Shown here: piece by piece, positions 46,034 through 57,689 of the stretch
How the letters are laid out: each line of letters begins with the position of its first letter
Position numbering within the stretch: position 1 is the stretch's first letter
Assembly: GCF_949987535.1 (NCBI RefSeq)
Contig: NC_080078.1
Coordinates: forward strand, 48,138,207-48,202,206
From: Balaenoptera acutorostrata
Taxonomy: Eukaryota; Chordata; Mammalia; Artiodactyla; Balaenopteridae
DNA length: 64,000 nt
Direction of reading: 5' to 3'
Translations under genes and position numbers: made by a program
Notes under the pieces: generated by a model
Databases searched by the model: none
What the model was told of the DNA's origin: nothing
Seen by the model: the letters and a program-made list of their open reading frames with translations, nothing else

Positions 46034-47465
46034 AAAGTGAATCTCCAAACACAGGTAAGAAGACTCTCAATTTATATTCTTTACCTTGATCATAAGTAAA
46101 GCAAACTTGAGTTTACTAGGACTTCCAATGAAAATATTTGCAAAGAAAGTAACTATTCTAGTGGAAGAGATATATAACAGGATGTGAGCGTTTTAAAACG
46201 ACACTATTTAAGGTTAAAGGTAGAAAAGAATCTCATAATATGACCAGATATATAGGAAACAGGTGTAAATGAAACTTTGCTATTTTACTTCCATTTCCAT
46301 TCTCTTTTTCTTCTTCCAAGATCAAATAGTTCACCACCTGGCCTACCATAAAGCTAAATCTAGCAGTCATTTAATCTACTTCCTATAAATTTGTGAGTCT
46401 TAATAATCAAGAAATTATTACAAATATATAATCATAAGTCATGTGACTACATGCCCCTTACAGATTAAATACAACTTTACATTTTTTGGTCCCTCCCACA
46501 AGACAGAAGGTATAGTAAGACACCACAAGCTCAGCACACATGTCAGTAATCTCTGCTACAAAGGTCTAATTCCAATACATCAACTAGATCCGAAACTTCA
46601 AGTCCACATCAATAATTCAGTACTCTGAGCAGTACATGCAGTAAATTTAAGCAGACATGAAGTGATTGACATTCTAAGAAAATACCAGCAGCATGTATTT
46701 GAGCAACAGGTGTTCAGGTCACCACATCTGGAGAATTCAGTCTCTTAAGAGGAAACACATTAGAAAAATAAAACAAAACAAAACCTACTAATGAAAACCA
46801 ACTTGCCCAAACACTGAATGGCTATAAATGACCTTAATCACATGGTACATGTACATACTAACGGTTCTTAATATTGTACAAATTTTACACTAAAAATGTT
46901 TATTATTTATAAGAGGTTGTGTTTTGCATAAAATATCAAAGCTATGCTTCTTAGAAATCTTGGATCTTAAAATCATTATATTACTATTGTCCTTAGACTA
47001 AGCAGGTGTTAGGTCCCTAGTAGGTACTAAGGGAATGTTCATTCAATGAAGAATTTAATGAATCTGCAATGAGCACAAACTGAAATCATCACATAATAAA
47101 GAAAAAGAAATTCATTGGGATGTGTCCACACAGTGAATGTGGAGTACTGAGAGGAACCTTCAGTGAGAAATTGAGGCACAGCTTTTATAAGGCCAGTTGG
47201 AGAAGAGGAAGTCGGGACGGGGAGATACAACTTCCCACCAGGCTTGTTACTCCCTGGAGGCTTGAGTGAGCTCCTCAACCTCCCTCCACAGAGGTGGCCT
47301 CCTGTGGTTTGGTGGCTCTGTGTCTGGTGCTCATGGCCATAGCTGGGGCAGGTCATTTCCATTGGCTCTGAGGGTCACAGATGAGGCCATTTGATAAACT
47401 ATAAAACTGTAGGCAAAGTATACACATCACCTCCATTATCGGTACTACCACTAATAAAAAATAAC
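46034..47465. other. Anonymous intergenic DNA
   Basis: Apart from an L2-like scrap at 46990-47045 ('ccctagtaggtactaaggg'), nothing is recognised. The 107-codon minus frame at 47039-47362 has no motif. Confidence 0.45.
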
Positions 47466-47894
47466 TGCTCTATTAATTTCCTGGGGCTGCTGTAACAAGT
47501 TACCCAAACTTGGTGGCTTAAAACAACAGGAATTTATTCTATCACAGTTCTGGAGGCAGAAGTCTGAAATCAAGATGTCAACAAGTCCATGTTCCTTCAC
47601 AGGCTCCAGGAAACAACCTTTCCTTGCTTTTCCAGGCTTTGGTGACTCCAGACATTCTTTGGCTTGGGGCCACACGACTCCAATCTCTGTCTCCATCTTC
47701 ACATGGTCTTCTTCCCTGTGTGTCTCTGTGTCTCAAATCTCCCTCTGACTTTAGGCCCACCCTAAAGCTAGGATGATCTCATCTCGAGAACCTTAACTTA
47801 GTTATATTTGCAAAGACCCTTTCTCCAAACAAGGTCACCTTCACAGGTTCCAGAGAACATATGTCTTGGGGGGCACAACATTCAACCCACTACA
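47466..47894 (-). mobile_element. MLT1-type (ERVL-MaLR) solo LTR, minus strand
   Basis: Read on the minus strand it runs tgtagtgggttgaatgttg, 'ggtgaccttgtttggagaaa', 'gtgggcctaaagtcagaggg', 'cttctgcctccagaactgtg', 'ataaattcctgttgttttaa', 'gccaccaagtttgggtaact' to its ...ca end. That is the full block order of an MLT1 LTR (about 430 bp, TG...CA). There is no internal MaLR sequence beside it, so it is a solo LTR. The 83- and 60-codon minus-strand frames inside are chance. Confidence 0.85.
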
Positions 47895-48845
47895 CTTTTC
47901 CTTCCCTCCCGCTCCTACCTTCTCTGTGTCTAAACTATAAATGGAAACTAAAATGACTTCCAGAGCTTTCATTTAGTTTTGACTAACGGGTTTGTATTTT
48001 GGGGAAAATAAAAAGAGAAAATGACAGAAATGTTAGTGGAGAAAATACCTTGCCAAGCAAGTGTACATGGTGATTATTATGTTACTATCAACAACCTTTT
48101 GCTACTGGGATATACAAGTTTGTTCCTCTAGAATGTGATATTTGTAGGAGTTAAGTAAAGCATAGCCTGCTGATTTGAACAGCGAGTCTCTTACTTTAGA
48201 TTTAATCATTAATTGCCATTCTGTTATGTATGGCATAAATGAGAAAATTAAACACACATTTAAAAATTGAAGATAAATTGCATTTCAGAATTCTTAATCA
48301 GCTTGGAAGTTTGGAAGGATACCAGCATTTAAACCAATGCTGTAACATCAAAATGTACTCAGCTAACAATTAGACCTAATATTCTTAATGTAAGGTTTCA
48401 ACTCTTAAGCTGCTCTAAGTAAGCATCAAAACAAATCCTGCAGGTGAGAACATCTATTTTTGGAGCTATTAAGATCACCAGAATATCTGAATGTAAGCAG
48501 GAAACAGCTCACTATAATACATATATAAAGCACACGGTTTTAGAAATGACCCCTTCTGAGAGCTAAGTAAAAAATAAGGAAGTGCCTCCTTCTCCTTTTT
48601 GACAAGATAATTCCTGATAGTTTTGCATGCTTTCTGACACTTCTGCTCTTGATACTCTTTCAGGGACATAAAGGAATGTGGCAGTTGCTGTGAGTCTTCA
48701 ACCCCCATGCCGTGAGCCTCATCACTTCCCTGGGATGTCTAATTTCTAGTATCTGCCTCTCTGCCTGAGAGCTTCCCCACAAGCTGCAAAAAGCCACATC
48801 ACAAAGGGGCCTGGGGACATTAACACCATCTCCTGAATTTCTCAA
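47895..48845. other. Anonymous intergenic DNA
   Basis: Nothing is recognised. Confidence 0.45.
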
Positions 48846-49130
48846 CAGATGACTGACAGAGGTTGGGGTATAAATACCCCAGCTCCCTTACCTTTATGTG
48901 GCATAACTCAGTGTCTAAATCTACACTGTTTCCCAGACTGTCCCTATGGCACTAAGCTTCTGTCACCCACAGTCGTAACTGTTTTGACACTGTATCCCTT
49001 TAGGTTGCCTTCCCTTCCCTGAATCCCTGGATCACTTTCTATTCTCCCCTTCCTTCAGAATAAACTACTTGCCCTCAAATCTGTCGGAGACTCTGCTTCT
49101 GAGGCAACCCAACCTAAAACAGGGAACAAG
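48846..49130 (+). repeat. Unassigned fossil repeat, family copy C
   Basis: This is the most complete member. It has 'taaataccccagctccctta', 'tctacactgtttcccagac', 'cagaataaactacttgccct', 'gagactctgcttctgaggc' and 'aacccaacctaaaacaggg'. The AATAAA about 65 nt before the end suggests a polymerase II-type 3' region, such as an LTR R-U5. Confidence 0.55.
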
Positions 49131-49344
49131 GAACATTATTACCTTTCAAAAAATAAAATAAAAACCTCTTTGTTTTAAAATGACCTCAAAAGTGAATCTT
49201 TCTGAAACCACTGCCACACACTACATAGGGATGTACCAACATTAAAAATGAGAACTCATAAGTGTATAGTCCTGGGGCAGGCAGTGCTCATTAGTGAAAA
49301 GGTACACCCCAGCCCCTTCTTCCTTCACCAGAATCCCAATTTCA

Positions 49345-49402
49345 TTCAAGCACTGAATGGCTATGTGACTCTGGGTAAGCCAACTCCTCCAAAGGTCCAA
49401 GG
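49345..49402 (+). repeat. MIR scrap
   Basis: The short pattern 'ctatgtgactctgggtaagc' and 'caactcctcc' matches the MIR core. Confidence 0.45.
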
Positions 49403-49439
49403 AACAAACTGATTAATGTTACCAGTCATGTTCATTTAT

Positions 49440-49870
49440 TTTCCATTTTTACTGACTGCTTAGGAATGGGCAGGAAATGTACTTCTGGCTGATAGGACAA
49501 GAATGGGAGAAGCTTTATGGGAAGCTTCTGAGAATGTTTATCTCAATCTTTAAAAAGAATACAGAGAAGAGTCATTTTCTCCCCTGGTCTATATATATTG
49601 TGTAAGGAGGTGGTCAAGAAGTTATAGTAGCCATATCACAAGCATGAACTGACCAGCCTGAAGACACTTTTGTCTTCAAAAGACACCTTCACGCTAAGGG
49701 TGGCTGGGCAGAAAGATGAAAGGAGAATTGGATCTTTGATATCTTCCAACAATTGAATTAACTAATCCTGTAATAGCCATATCTCTGGAATTGTTCTGGG
49801 AAATAATAAATCTCCTTTTGTTTAATCTCTTGGGTGTTCTGTTAACTACAGCCTAAAACTAATACAAATG
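49440..49870 (+). repeat. Unassigned LTR-like fossil
   Basis: The 3' part 'gggaaataataaatctcctt', 'ttgtttaatctcttgggtgt', 'tctgttaactacagcctaaa', 'actaatacaa' is the polyadenylation-and-end pattern of many ancient mammalian LTRs. The 5' part is not assignable. Confidence 0.4.
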
Positions 49871-50119
49871 TTTTTTTCATTGTGCAAAATGTTTTCACAG
49901 AGAGTATCTCATCTCTCTAGGTAAGGGCAACCTAACTATTAGTTCCTGTATTGATCTCTCAGTCACGACTGCACTTAATGCTCTTTCCTGAGAAGTCACT
50001 GAAAATGGGAACTGAATAAATATAATTGGTTACAACTAATCAAGGTTTACCCCCCTGGATCTAGTTACACGTGGCAGAAAAAGGCAGAGGAGGGAAAGTT
50101 AATGAAAAACCAGGACTTA

Positions 50120-50215
50120 ACCTATGCTCCAGTTACTGTCATATAAGACCCATCCTCATACACCTACCTCATAGGTTTGGCGTAAGGGTTAAATGAGACA
50201 ACACACGTACAGGTT
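50120..50215 (+). repeat. MIR fossil
   Basis: The blocks 'cctacctcataggtttggcg' and 'taagggttaaatgagacaac' match the MIR 3' half. Confidence 0.6.
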
Positions 50216-50394
50216 TTACCAAGAGTGTGTTATATTGCTCTGTAATCGCTGATTACTCTTTACTACTGGATCAGAGAAGAGGGCTCAACCAACTCTAAGC
50301 AATGATCAACATCTGTTTTCTGGGCAACAGAAAAATCAACTGACTCTTGAAATAATCCACAAGCAATGTGAAGAGGTGTTGGAATGAAAATAAG

Positions 50395-50620
50395 GTACCT
50401 CAGGGAGAAGAAATCAGTTTAACAAAGGCAAAGGAGTAAGAAAGAGCAGGAGACTGGGGAGGAACTATTAGCAAGTCAGGCTGCTAAAAGTACTAGGCAG
50501 ACTGGTAAATAAAGAGGATAAAAATGCAGGCAGGGACTAGATCACGAACTCTGTAGTCTATGTCAAATGTAGAGACTTTATTCTGAGGGGCAGTCGAGTT
50601 TATTAAAGGTCAGGCTGTAT
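50395..50620 (-). repeat. L2 LINE fossil, antisense (inner part)
   Basis: The pattern 'actagatcacgaactctgta', 'gactttattctgaggggcag' parallels the L2 block at about 41085-41140. Confidence 0.5.
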
Positions 50621-52299
50621 CTTACATTGAGATTAAATAAGATTATATAAGATGTTGGCTTATATCATACTAATGGCTATTGAGGATGGAACTGAGAAAG
50701 GCACGGCTAAAGGGAGCCTCATCTCATTTCCCTCGAATCAAATCCCTTCTTCGTGAACCAGGCTGCTTGTTTTACTCAGTCTTCCTGAAGACACTTATTT
50801 AATCAGCCCTTTCTCCTAAACCATAATGATGGGGATAGTTGCCCCCTAAGTGGACATGGAAAATAATACTAAATTTAGAGGCACTCATTTAATTCAGAAC
50901 AGAGTGTCATCAAACCTCACAGACTCAGTTGAACCACATGTGAAAAACATTAGGACATTCTGGGATGTGTCTAACAGATCATTAAGAGATACTTTTCCAA
51001 ACATACACTTTTTCTTAGCTATTTTAATGAAAATCACAGAAAATGAAACTGCTGAAATTCATGATTTCACAATGCACAGTGAGTCACTGTCCCTAGAGCA
51101 TTCTTTCTATAGATGTGGCATGTTGGCATATTTTCCTATAATGTTAGTGTAATCCATTGATGTATATTTTATTTGTGGTTTTCAGGTTGTTCACTAGAGA
51201 CCTGTTTTTTTGATGCCTCTGTAATTGGGGTTGGTTGTAAGCATATTCTGGAAAACTAGCTGATATAAGGAGTGTTGTCAATGTCTGCGAAAGGTTGAAC
51301 TCAAAATTGTAATCTGAAAAGAAATATAAATCAGACTTAAAAGACTTCTGTCTATGAAGAGAAAATTCCAACCAGAAACACTAACAGTAGTTGACAGTTT
51401 AATTTGAAACATATAGGCAAGACAAGATGGCTCCCTTGATTTACTAATGCTTTTTTATTTTTAAACTAAAAAAGTGTAAGTGTGAATGAGCAGAATGTAA
51501 ATGAAATTCTGAAAGACAACACTGGATCTTCATAAAGTCAGTATGCCTTCAAAGTAGGTATATCTTCTGCAGTGTCAGAATTTGTGTCATTTTTTCACCC
51601 ATCCTATTTTAACTGATAAATAAAAAAGAACGATAACAAGAAAGGGAACCAGGATTTAGAGACAGTATGAAAAAATGTATTTTCTATGCAATTTAAGTTC
51701 CACAAGAGTCATGATAGAGTTGAAAGAAACATCATGAAAAAATACTGATGTCAGAGTCATTCCAGTGACTTTCACTGCACCTTTGCAGTACTCTAAGCTA
51801 TGCAAGATATTTGATTACAACCATCATGACAGTAAAAAGGTGTTGTTGTTTTTTATAAATCAGCATCCTGACATCAGCCTTACTCCCTGCTTTGTACTTA
51901 GAAATCAATTTTGTGGTAAATGTTTCTCCCTCTCACCCTCCCCAACCCCTCCAAACCTCCAAGGAGGATGATCAAAAGAGGGATAGATTTATACAGCTTG
52001 GTCATCAACATGGATCCAGTATCTGTTGGATCCATTGAACAGAAAACCAGCAGGAACAGGGGGAGAACACAACAGGCAACTTGAAATTAATGTGACTACA
52101 TGGTTTATTTGGCATCTTTATTTATCACTCTCTGGAAATGCAAATGATCTAAAAAGTTATTTGAAGTGCTTTAACATCCAACTGTCCTCATTAACATGCC
52201 TAAACGCCATTAAAAATGCAGAATAGGGTATGGCACCTCTCTAAAATTGTTCATAACCTGAAACAGGCACAGCAATATGGTAAAATACGGCCAGGCACA
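50621..52299. other. Anonymous intergenic DNA
   Basis: No repeat or gene is recognised. The 100-codon frame at 50850-51152 shows no known domain and has no splice or promoter context that I could support. Confidence 0.45.
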
Positions 52300-52558
52300 A
52301 GCAACCACATGGCATTGTAGAAAGATGTCAATTACAGAGTCTGACAAGCTTGGGCCTGAAGCTTAGCTTCGTCATTCACTCACCGTGTAACTTTCAGCCC
52401 CTCACTTTTCCTCTCTGTGCCTTGCTTTCCTCCTCTGTAAGATGGAAATAATACTTGCATTACAGTGAAATTATGGAGGATAATGATAATGTAGTGACCA
52501 GCACAGCACCTACTACATGGTGGATGCTTAATAAACATTAATGATCATCATTATCATT
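52300..52558 (+). repeat. MIR SINE, nearly complete
   Basis: The order 'catggcattgtagaaagatg', 'gtctgacaagcttgggcctg', 'ttcctcctctgtaagatgga', 'gcacctactacatggtggat', 'gcttaataaacattaatga' is the whole MIR from head to 3' end. Confidence 0.85.
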
Positions 52559-53815
52559 AACGTTGCTATCTTCAACATCTTGGAACTGAATGTGTTCAAA
52601 AGACAAACAGAAAAAAGTATAGACAGGCCTAATTATAAACAGTCTATATCCCCAAAGTTCATCTAAACAATCTTGGAGAGGTAACTTCAGATTTTTGTAT
52701 AGAAATATTATGACAGTTGGTGGATAGGTTGACGAATAAGAACATGGTGTCTATTTAAACACCAAAATACCCAAAGGGTATCCTAAAGCCAAATGGCCAG
52801 TTATAAAGGAGTTTCAATTAGAAAATCAATTCAAAATTCTAAACTGGGGTGCCAAGACCACATCTTCTCTATCTGCGTTCTTGATAAGAAAAAAAGAAAA
52901 AAAGAAACTTGGTGCCCTTCCCAACCCTTCAAATGAGAATGGGGTTCTCCAAGCTGCAAGCTTTCACCCCTAGCAGGGTGAGGGAGTTCCTGCAAGGTGA
53001 AAACAATCCAGAGAGAGAGTGAGGCAGGTGAAGAAGCAGGACAAGGGACTCTGTTATGAGAAGCAGTACAGAAGCCACTGAGGACCAGGAGGAAGGGCTG
53101 GGGAAGCTAATGGAAAGGTCAAGGACTTGAGGAGCATCAGTGAAGGGGGTGAAGTAAGAGCAAGGGAGAGTATTCTGATCATGCCCTCCCCTTCCCCTTT
53201 ACTGGAATCCTTGAGGTGAGCAAAGGCTAACGCCAGCAAAGGACAAGCGCACGGGCATAACGGGTACTGACACGTGCCTAAGTATCATGCATCATTCCTT
53301 CCCTTCCCCCGGTTACTCCTGCCTTGCCACCACTAGGCCACACTTGGCACTGGGACAAAATGAGAGTGAAATTCCAATTTACTACAATAAATTAGAAAAG
53401 AACACCTCCATTTATCCGGTCAGCTTCTTTCTGTTCAAGAGAAAGCTCAGGGCATCTCTAGAGCTCTTGACAACTTTTGAGGCTAAGATGGAGAAGGTGG
53501 TTAAAAACATGCACAATTTGAAGTGGTGGTTGAATTTGGACCATGTAATTATATTGGAAATGACACTGGTGCGTCAGGAAAAGTGAACCCTGAAGGTGAC
53601 AGACTAACTCAAAGAGGAGTTGCTGAAAGAATTTCACCATATTTGTTGAAATAAGTTGGAGATAGGTTTTTCCAACAGGAGATTTCAGCCATAACCAGAG
53701 TGACAATATATCCTGGTCTATGACTTCTGACCCAATGCCATTATAAATACCGTTTCTTTCACTTTTGAAGTGTCATGTTTTAAATAATAAATTATATCAT
53801 CAATCTAGCCATAAC
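52559..53815. other. Anonymous intergenic DNA
   Basis: No repeat or gene is recognised. The open frames of 99 and 82 codons at 53287-53706 lie on opposite strands and have no motif. Confidence 0.45.
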
Positions 53816-53823
53816 CTATACAG

Positions 53824-54167
53824 CAGTGGTCCCCAGCCTTTTTGGCACCAGGAAGCAGTTTCACGGAAGACAATTTTTCCACGGACAGGGGTGGGGAGAT
53901 GGCTTCGGGATGATTCAAGTGCATTACATTTATTGTGCACTTTATTTCTATTTTTATTACATTGTAATATATAATGAAATAATTATACAACTCATCATAA
54001 TGCTGACAGGAGGCGGAGCTCAGGTGGTAATGCAAGCGATGTAGAGCAGCTGTAAATACAGATGAAGCTTCACTCACTCACCCGCCGCTCACCTCCTGCT
54101 ACACGGCCCGGTTCCTAACAGGCCACAGACCAGTACCGGTCCATGGCCCAGGGGTTGGGGACCGCTG
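53824..54167 (+). mobile_element. hAT-type non-autonomous DNA transposon with perfect TSD
   Basis: The ends cagtggtcccca and tggggaccgctg are 12-bp terminal inverted repeats with one mismatch. An 8-bp perfect TSD, ctatacag, lies at 53816-53823 and 54168-54175, the hallmark of hAT insertion. The interior 'acaatttttccacggacagg', 'aggaggcggagctcaggtgg' and 'cacggcccggttcctaacag' corresponds to a common mammalian hAT-Charlie-like element. At 344 bp it has no transposase. Confidence 0.9.
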
Positions 54168-54491
54168 CTATACAGCATATACCATCAACCTTAGACGACT
54201 AAGGATATTTCAGAGTTCATGATTTTATTTGCGTTTTATCAAGAACACTCATCACAGTGGCCTGTGAAAGGAGCTTCGTCAAACCCCTAGAGATGCACCA
54301 AGCACCGATTGAAAACTCTAACCTACCTTGGCAGGATGTGCTGCTTCCTATCCATAAAATCTGACAGCATCTCCCCATACTGGTGAAAAGAGATGTGTCG
54401 GAAGGTATAAGTCATTTCAGTGTAAACAAATAGAATCTTGATTAAAAGATTTCCCATAGAATAACTAGTTGTCAGAATACAAGAACTGGCA

Positions 54492-54845
54492 GGACTTCCC
54501 TGGTGGTCCAGTGGTAAAGAATCCGCCTTCCAATGCAGGGGATGTGGGTTCCATCCCTGGTCAGGGAACTAAGATCCCACATGCCGTGGGGCAACTAAGC
54601 CTATGTGCCACAACTACTGAGTTCAGGTGCCTCAACTAGAGAGACTGCATGCTGTAAACTACAGAGCCCACACGCTCTGGAGCCTGTGTGCCACAACTAG
54701 AGAGAAGCCCACGCACCACCACAGCAAAGAGCCCACGTGCCGCAACAAAAGATCCCACATGCCACAATGAAGATCCCATGCCGCAACTAAGACCCGATGC
54801 CGCCAAAAATAAATAAATAAATAAATATAAATCTTAAAAAAAAAA
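54492..54845 (+). mobile_element. CHR-1-like SINE, long form with expanded modules
   Basis: The head ggacttccctggtggtccag is followed by many 'gtgccacaactagagag / catgccgcaactaagac' modules, then (AAAT)n and poly(A). A 15-bp perfect TSD, atacaagaactggca, lies at 54477-54491 and 54846-54860. It is about 140 bp longer than the copy at 45813 because of extra internal modules. Confidence 0.95.
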
Positions 54846-55037
54846 ATACAAGAACTGGCAATATCTATGGATAGTGGAGTGAAAGCCAGGGCCTGTACTG
54901 ACCACAAGGATGAATTAGCAGAGGAGAACCATGGTGAGATGAAAACATAAAACAAAAATAAAAGGAATTATGACTAAGGATATTGGGAGCAGGCTGACAA
55001 TTCTCCCCACCAATTAGATTACATTCATACATACTCT

Positions 55038-55385
55038 CTTTATTCATCCAACAGGCATTTATGAAGTGCTCACTATGTGCCAGGCACGTTGCTAGGTATT
55101 AAGAATACAAAGAGGGTGGGATGGGGAGGGTGGGAGGGAGGGAGATGCGGGAGGGAGGAGATATGGGAACGTGTGTATATCTGTAGCTGATTCACTTTGT
55201 TATAAAGCAGAAACTAACACACCATTGTGAAGCAATTATACTTCAATAAAGATGTTTAAAAATAAATAAATAAATAAATAAAATTTAAAAAAAAAAGAAT
55301 ACAAAGAAAGTAATACGTAGTCGTCACTGTGAAAATGGTCACAGTCTTCTATAGGAGACAAACCTGTAGGTACCAGAATATAAAG
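55038..55385 (-). repeat. L2 LINE fossil, antisense, split by an L1 3' end
   Basis: Positions 55038-55113 ('attcatccaacaggcattta', 'cactatgtgccaggcacgtt') continue after the L1 tail at 55308-55385 ('aatggtcacagtcttctat', 'aggagacaaacctgtagg'). Confidence 0.7.
55114..55294 (+). mobile_element. LINE-1 3' terminus, 181 bp
   Basis: It starts inside the G-rich 3'UTR tract (gggtgggatggggagggtgg) and includes 'tgattcactttgttataaag', AATAAA and a TAAA/A-rich tail. The TSD aagaatacaaaga lies at 55101-55113 and 55295-55307. Confidence 0.95.
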
Positions 55386-55429
55386 GAAATTTTATTTAAA
55401 TGTCTATTTAAATTTCACGTAAAATTTAA

Positions 55430-55510
55430 ACTATTTAAATTTTATTTAAATAAAATACTTAGTATAGTGCTTGGCATAGGGTAAACTAACTATAAATGTT
55501 ACCTATTATT
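55430..55510 (+). repeat. MIR 3' end fossil
   Basis: The pattern 'ttagtatagtgcttggcata', 'actataaatgttacctatta' matches the MIR/L2 3' end. Confidence 0.55.
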
Positions 55511-55878
55511 AACAGTATAATACTCTGTTCCCATTCACTGGCTCCCAAAAAAAGATGAATTTTCAAAGAGTGAAGACTTTGATAAGCAACCTAAGGTCAG
55601 GGAAGAGGCACCCAAGGGCACAAGCTTTAGAAACAATAGAAGCTTTTTCTCAATTTGTGCAAATTGAGGGTGGCAACTAACTTGCTTAAGGTGATGAAGC
55701 ACACGTTTGGGAAGATATATGGAAGGGATGATATTATGAGAAAGAAAAACATGAGACATTCTGCTTGGGGAAAAAAGGAAGTATGCAATCCACTTTTACT
55801 AAATCTCTGCTTTGTAGTGCATGATGTAAATCCTCTTTCCTGTCTTCTCTGGAAATCTTCAGTGAAGCCTAAACTGCA

Positions 55879-55925
<47 letters not shown>

Positions 55926-57240
55926 TGTCTGTCTGTCTGTCTGTCTGGTGCTAATATTCTGCTTAAGGTTGGCTCTGATTGAGGAAAGGAGCTTCTGGAG
56001 GAGAGAATGGAGAGAGGAGGGACTGATCACAGCAAGGTCCATAAGCAAAACAAGACAAAACAAAGCAAAAGCATACCATTATAGGTGGAAGATAAAGGAA
56101 AGGTGAAAAGCAGAATGAAACCAGTAAAAAGGAGAGTAGTCAGCTCTACCTGGGGAGGTCAGGAAAGGTTATACAAAGTAGGTGGTATATGAGCTGAGTC
56201 ATAAAGAATGGGTATTTCACCAGGGAAGATGGCGGAACAGGAGCGAGGAATAAGGGATCAATATGTAGGAGAGTATGCAGACTGTGGCATCCAATTCCAT
56301 CAAATAAAAGTAGTTCAACTCATCTGGAGAAGAAGCTGCAGAGGAAGCAAGAGAGAACTCAAACAATATAGCATCTTGAGCTCTTTATACAAGGATAAAA
56401 TCCAGCCATCTCAGAGATGGATCAAAATAAAGAATTCAGGAACGGCAAATCACAGTAAATGAACTCACCTTTCTTGAATTTTCTTTCTTTTTTATTGTTT
56501 TTGTTAGTTTTCAATAGAAGGCAGTGCATATAAATTGACTTTATACTCCGTATCTTAAAAGAAGTCTCTAGTTTGTGTACTTTTATGGTGTTCCAGGTTC
56601 TAACAACCTACCTACAGGTTCTGATCTCTTCATTCCCTACAGTGTTGGACACCTGTTTCAGGAGTAAACAGATCACTAACCAGCAGAACTGTTACTTGAT
56701 TTCCTCAACTATTCCATCAAAATTAAAGGCTCTTGCCTCTAGAAAAGGCTTCCTTATCTCTGTTTCCTAGCAGAAAAATGGGAAATTTACTAGAATTGCA
56801 ATGAACTGCTTTTTGGTAAAACATTCCAGTGATTAACAATTCACATTGCTGTGACTGTAGTACTTAGTAAGCTTAGTCATTTCCCTTATCTATCTCTAGT
56901 GAAGAAGATCAAATTATCTTCCGTACCATATTCATATATTTAAAATCACGCTAATTTTCATTTCCAGAGGCTGAATAATTTTTTAACCACTTCTCACATA
57001 TACAATTTTCAGTTCTTTAATCCTTCCTCTGCTTTCATAACTTCATGAATAAGCTTATCCTATCTTGTTGCAGATTGTCATTCTTTAAGAAGGCTTTCCT
57101 GTGAAATCCAGACCTCACTCATACCTGGACTTCCTCTCTTAACTGCATAATTTCATATGAATTACCTCCTCTGCAGTGCTGATATAAATTCTTAAGTCTT
57201 ATCTCCCTCACTTGCTGTATGTTTCACAAGGGCAGAGAAC
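55511..57240. other. Mostly anonymous intergenic DNA
   Basis: Besides the microsatellite and an L2-like antisense scrap near 56140-56225 ('ggtatatgagctgagtcata'), nothing is recognised. Confidence 0.45.
55884..55947. repeat. Compound microsatellite (GT)n-(CTGT)n
   Basis: About 20 GT units are followed directly by about six CTGT units. It is uninterrupted and therefore likely polymorphic. The Cys-Val and Thr-His repeat 'proteins' read across it are artefacts. Confidence 0.98.
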
Positions 57241-57255
57241 AGGCTTTATATTTTT

Positions 57256-57598
57256 TTTTTTTTTTTTCTTAAAGGATTTTCTTATTTATTTATTTATTTA
57301 TTTATTTATTTTTGGCTGTGTTGGGTCTTCGGTTCGTGCGAGGGCTTTCTCCAGTTGCGGCAAGCGGGGGCCACTCTTCATCGCGGTGCGGGGACCGCTC
57401 TTCATCGCGGTGCGCGGGCCTTTCTCTATCGCGGCCCCTCCCGTCGCGGGGCACAGGCTCCAGACGCGCAGGCTCAGCAATTGTGGCTCACGGGCCCAGC
57501 TGCTCCGCGGCATGTGGGATCTTCCCAGACCAGGGCTCGAACCCGTGTCCCCTGCATTAGCAGGCAGATTCTCAACCACTGCGCCACCAGGGAAGCCC
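57256..57598 (-). mobile_element. CHR-2-type SINE, young, near-twin of the copy at 440-787
   Basis: It has the same orientation and structure as the first copy: reversed poly(A), (TTTA)n, CpG-rich body and tRNA-like end gccaccagggaagccc. A 15-bp perfect TSD, aggctttatattttt, lies at 57241-57255 and 57599-57613. By eye the body differs from the copy at 440-787 at only two positions, both CpG/TpG changes, plus TTTA-number differences. Confidence 0.96.
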
Positions 57599-57689
57599 AG
57601 GCTTTATATTTTTATAGGAAGTGCCACTCTATTCTTGACTTTTTCCCTCTTAGATTCTGTAATATCAGAACCTCCTCTAACAGAAAAAC

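Noticed and set aside
47466..47894. Possible endogenous retrovirus
   Set aside because: Only a solo MLT1 LTR is present. No gag, pol or env-like sequence adjoins it.
55655..56106. ORFs with Cys-Val repeats
   Set aside because: They are translations across the (GT)n microsatellite.
56219..56245. gggaagatggcggaacagg, similar to the YY1-type start of the L1 5'UTR
   Set aside because: The following sequence is not L1 5'UTR and the flanking DNA looks like an L2 scrap. A short motif match alone does not support an L1 promoter.
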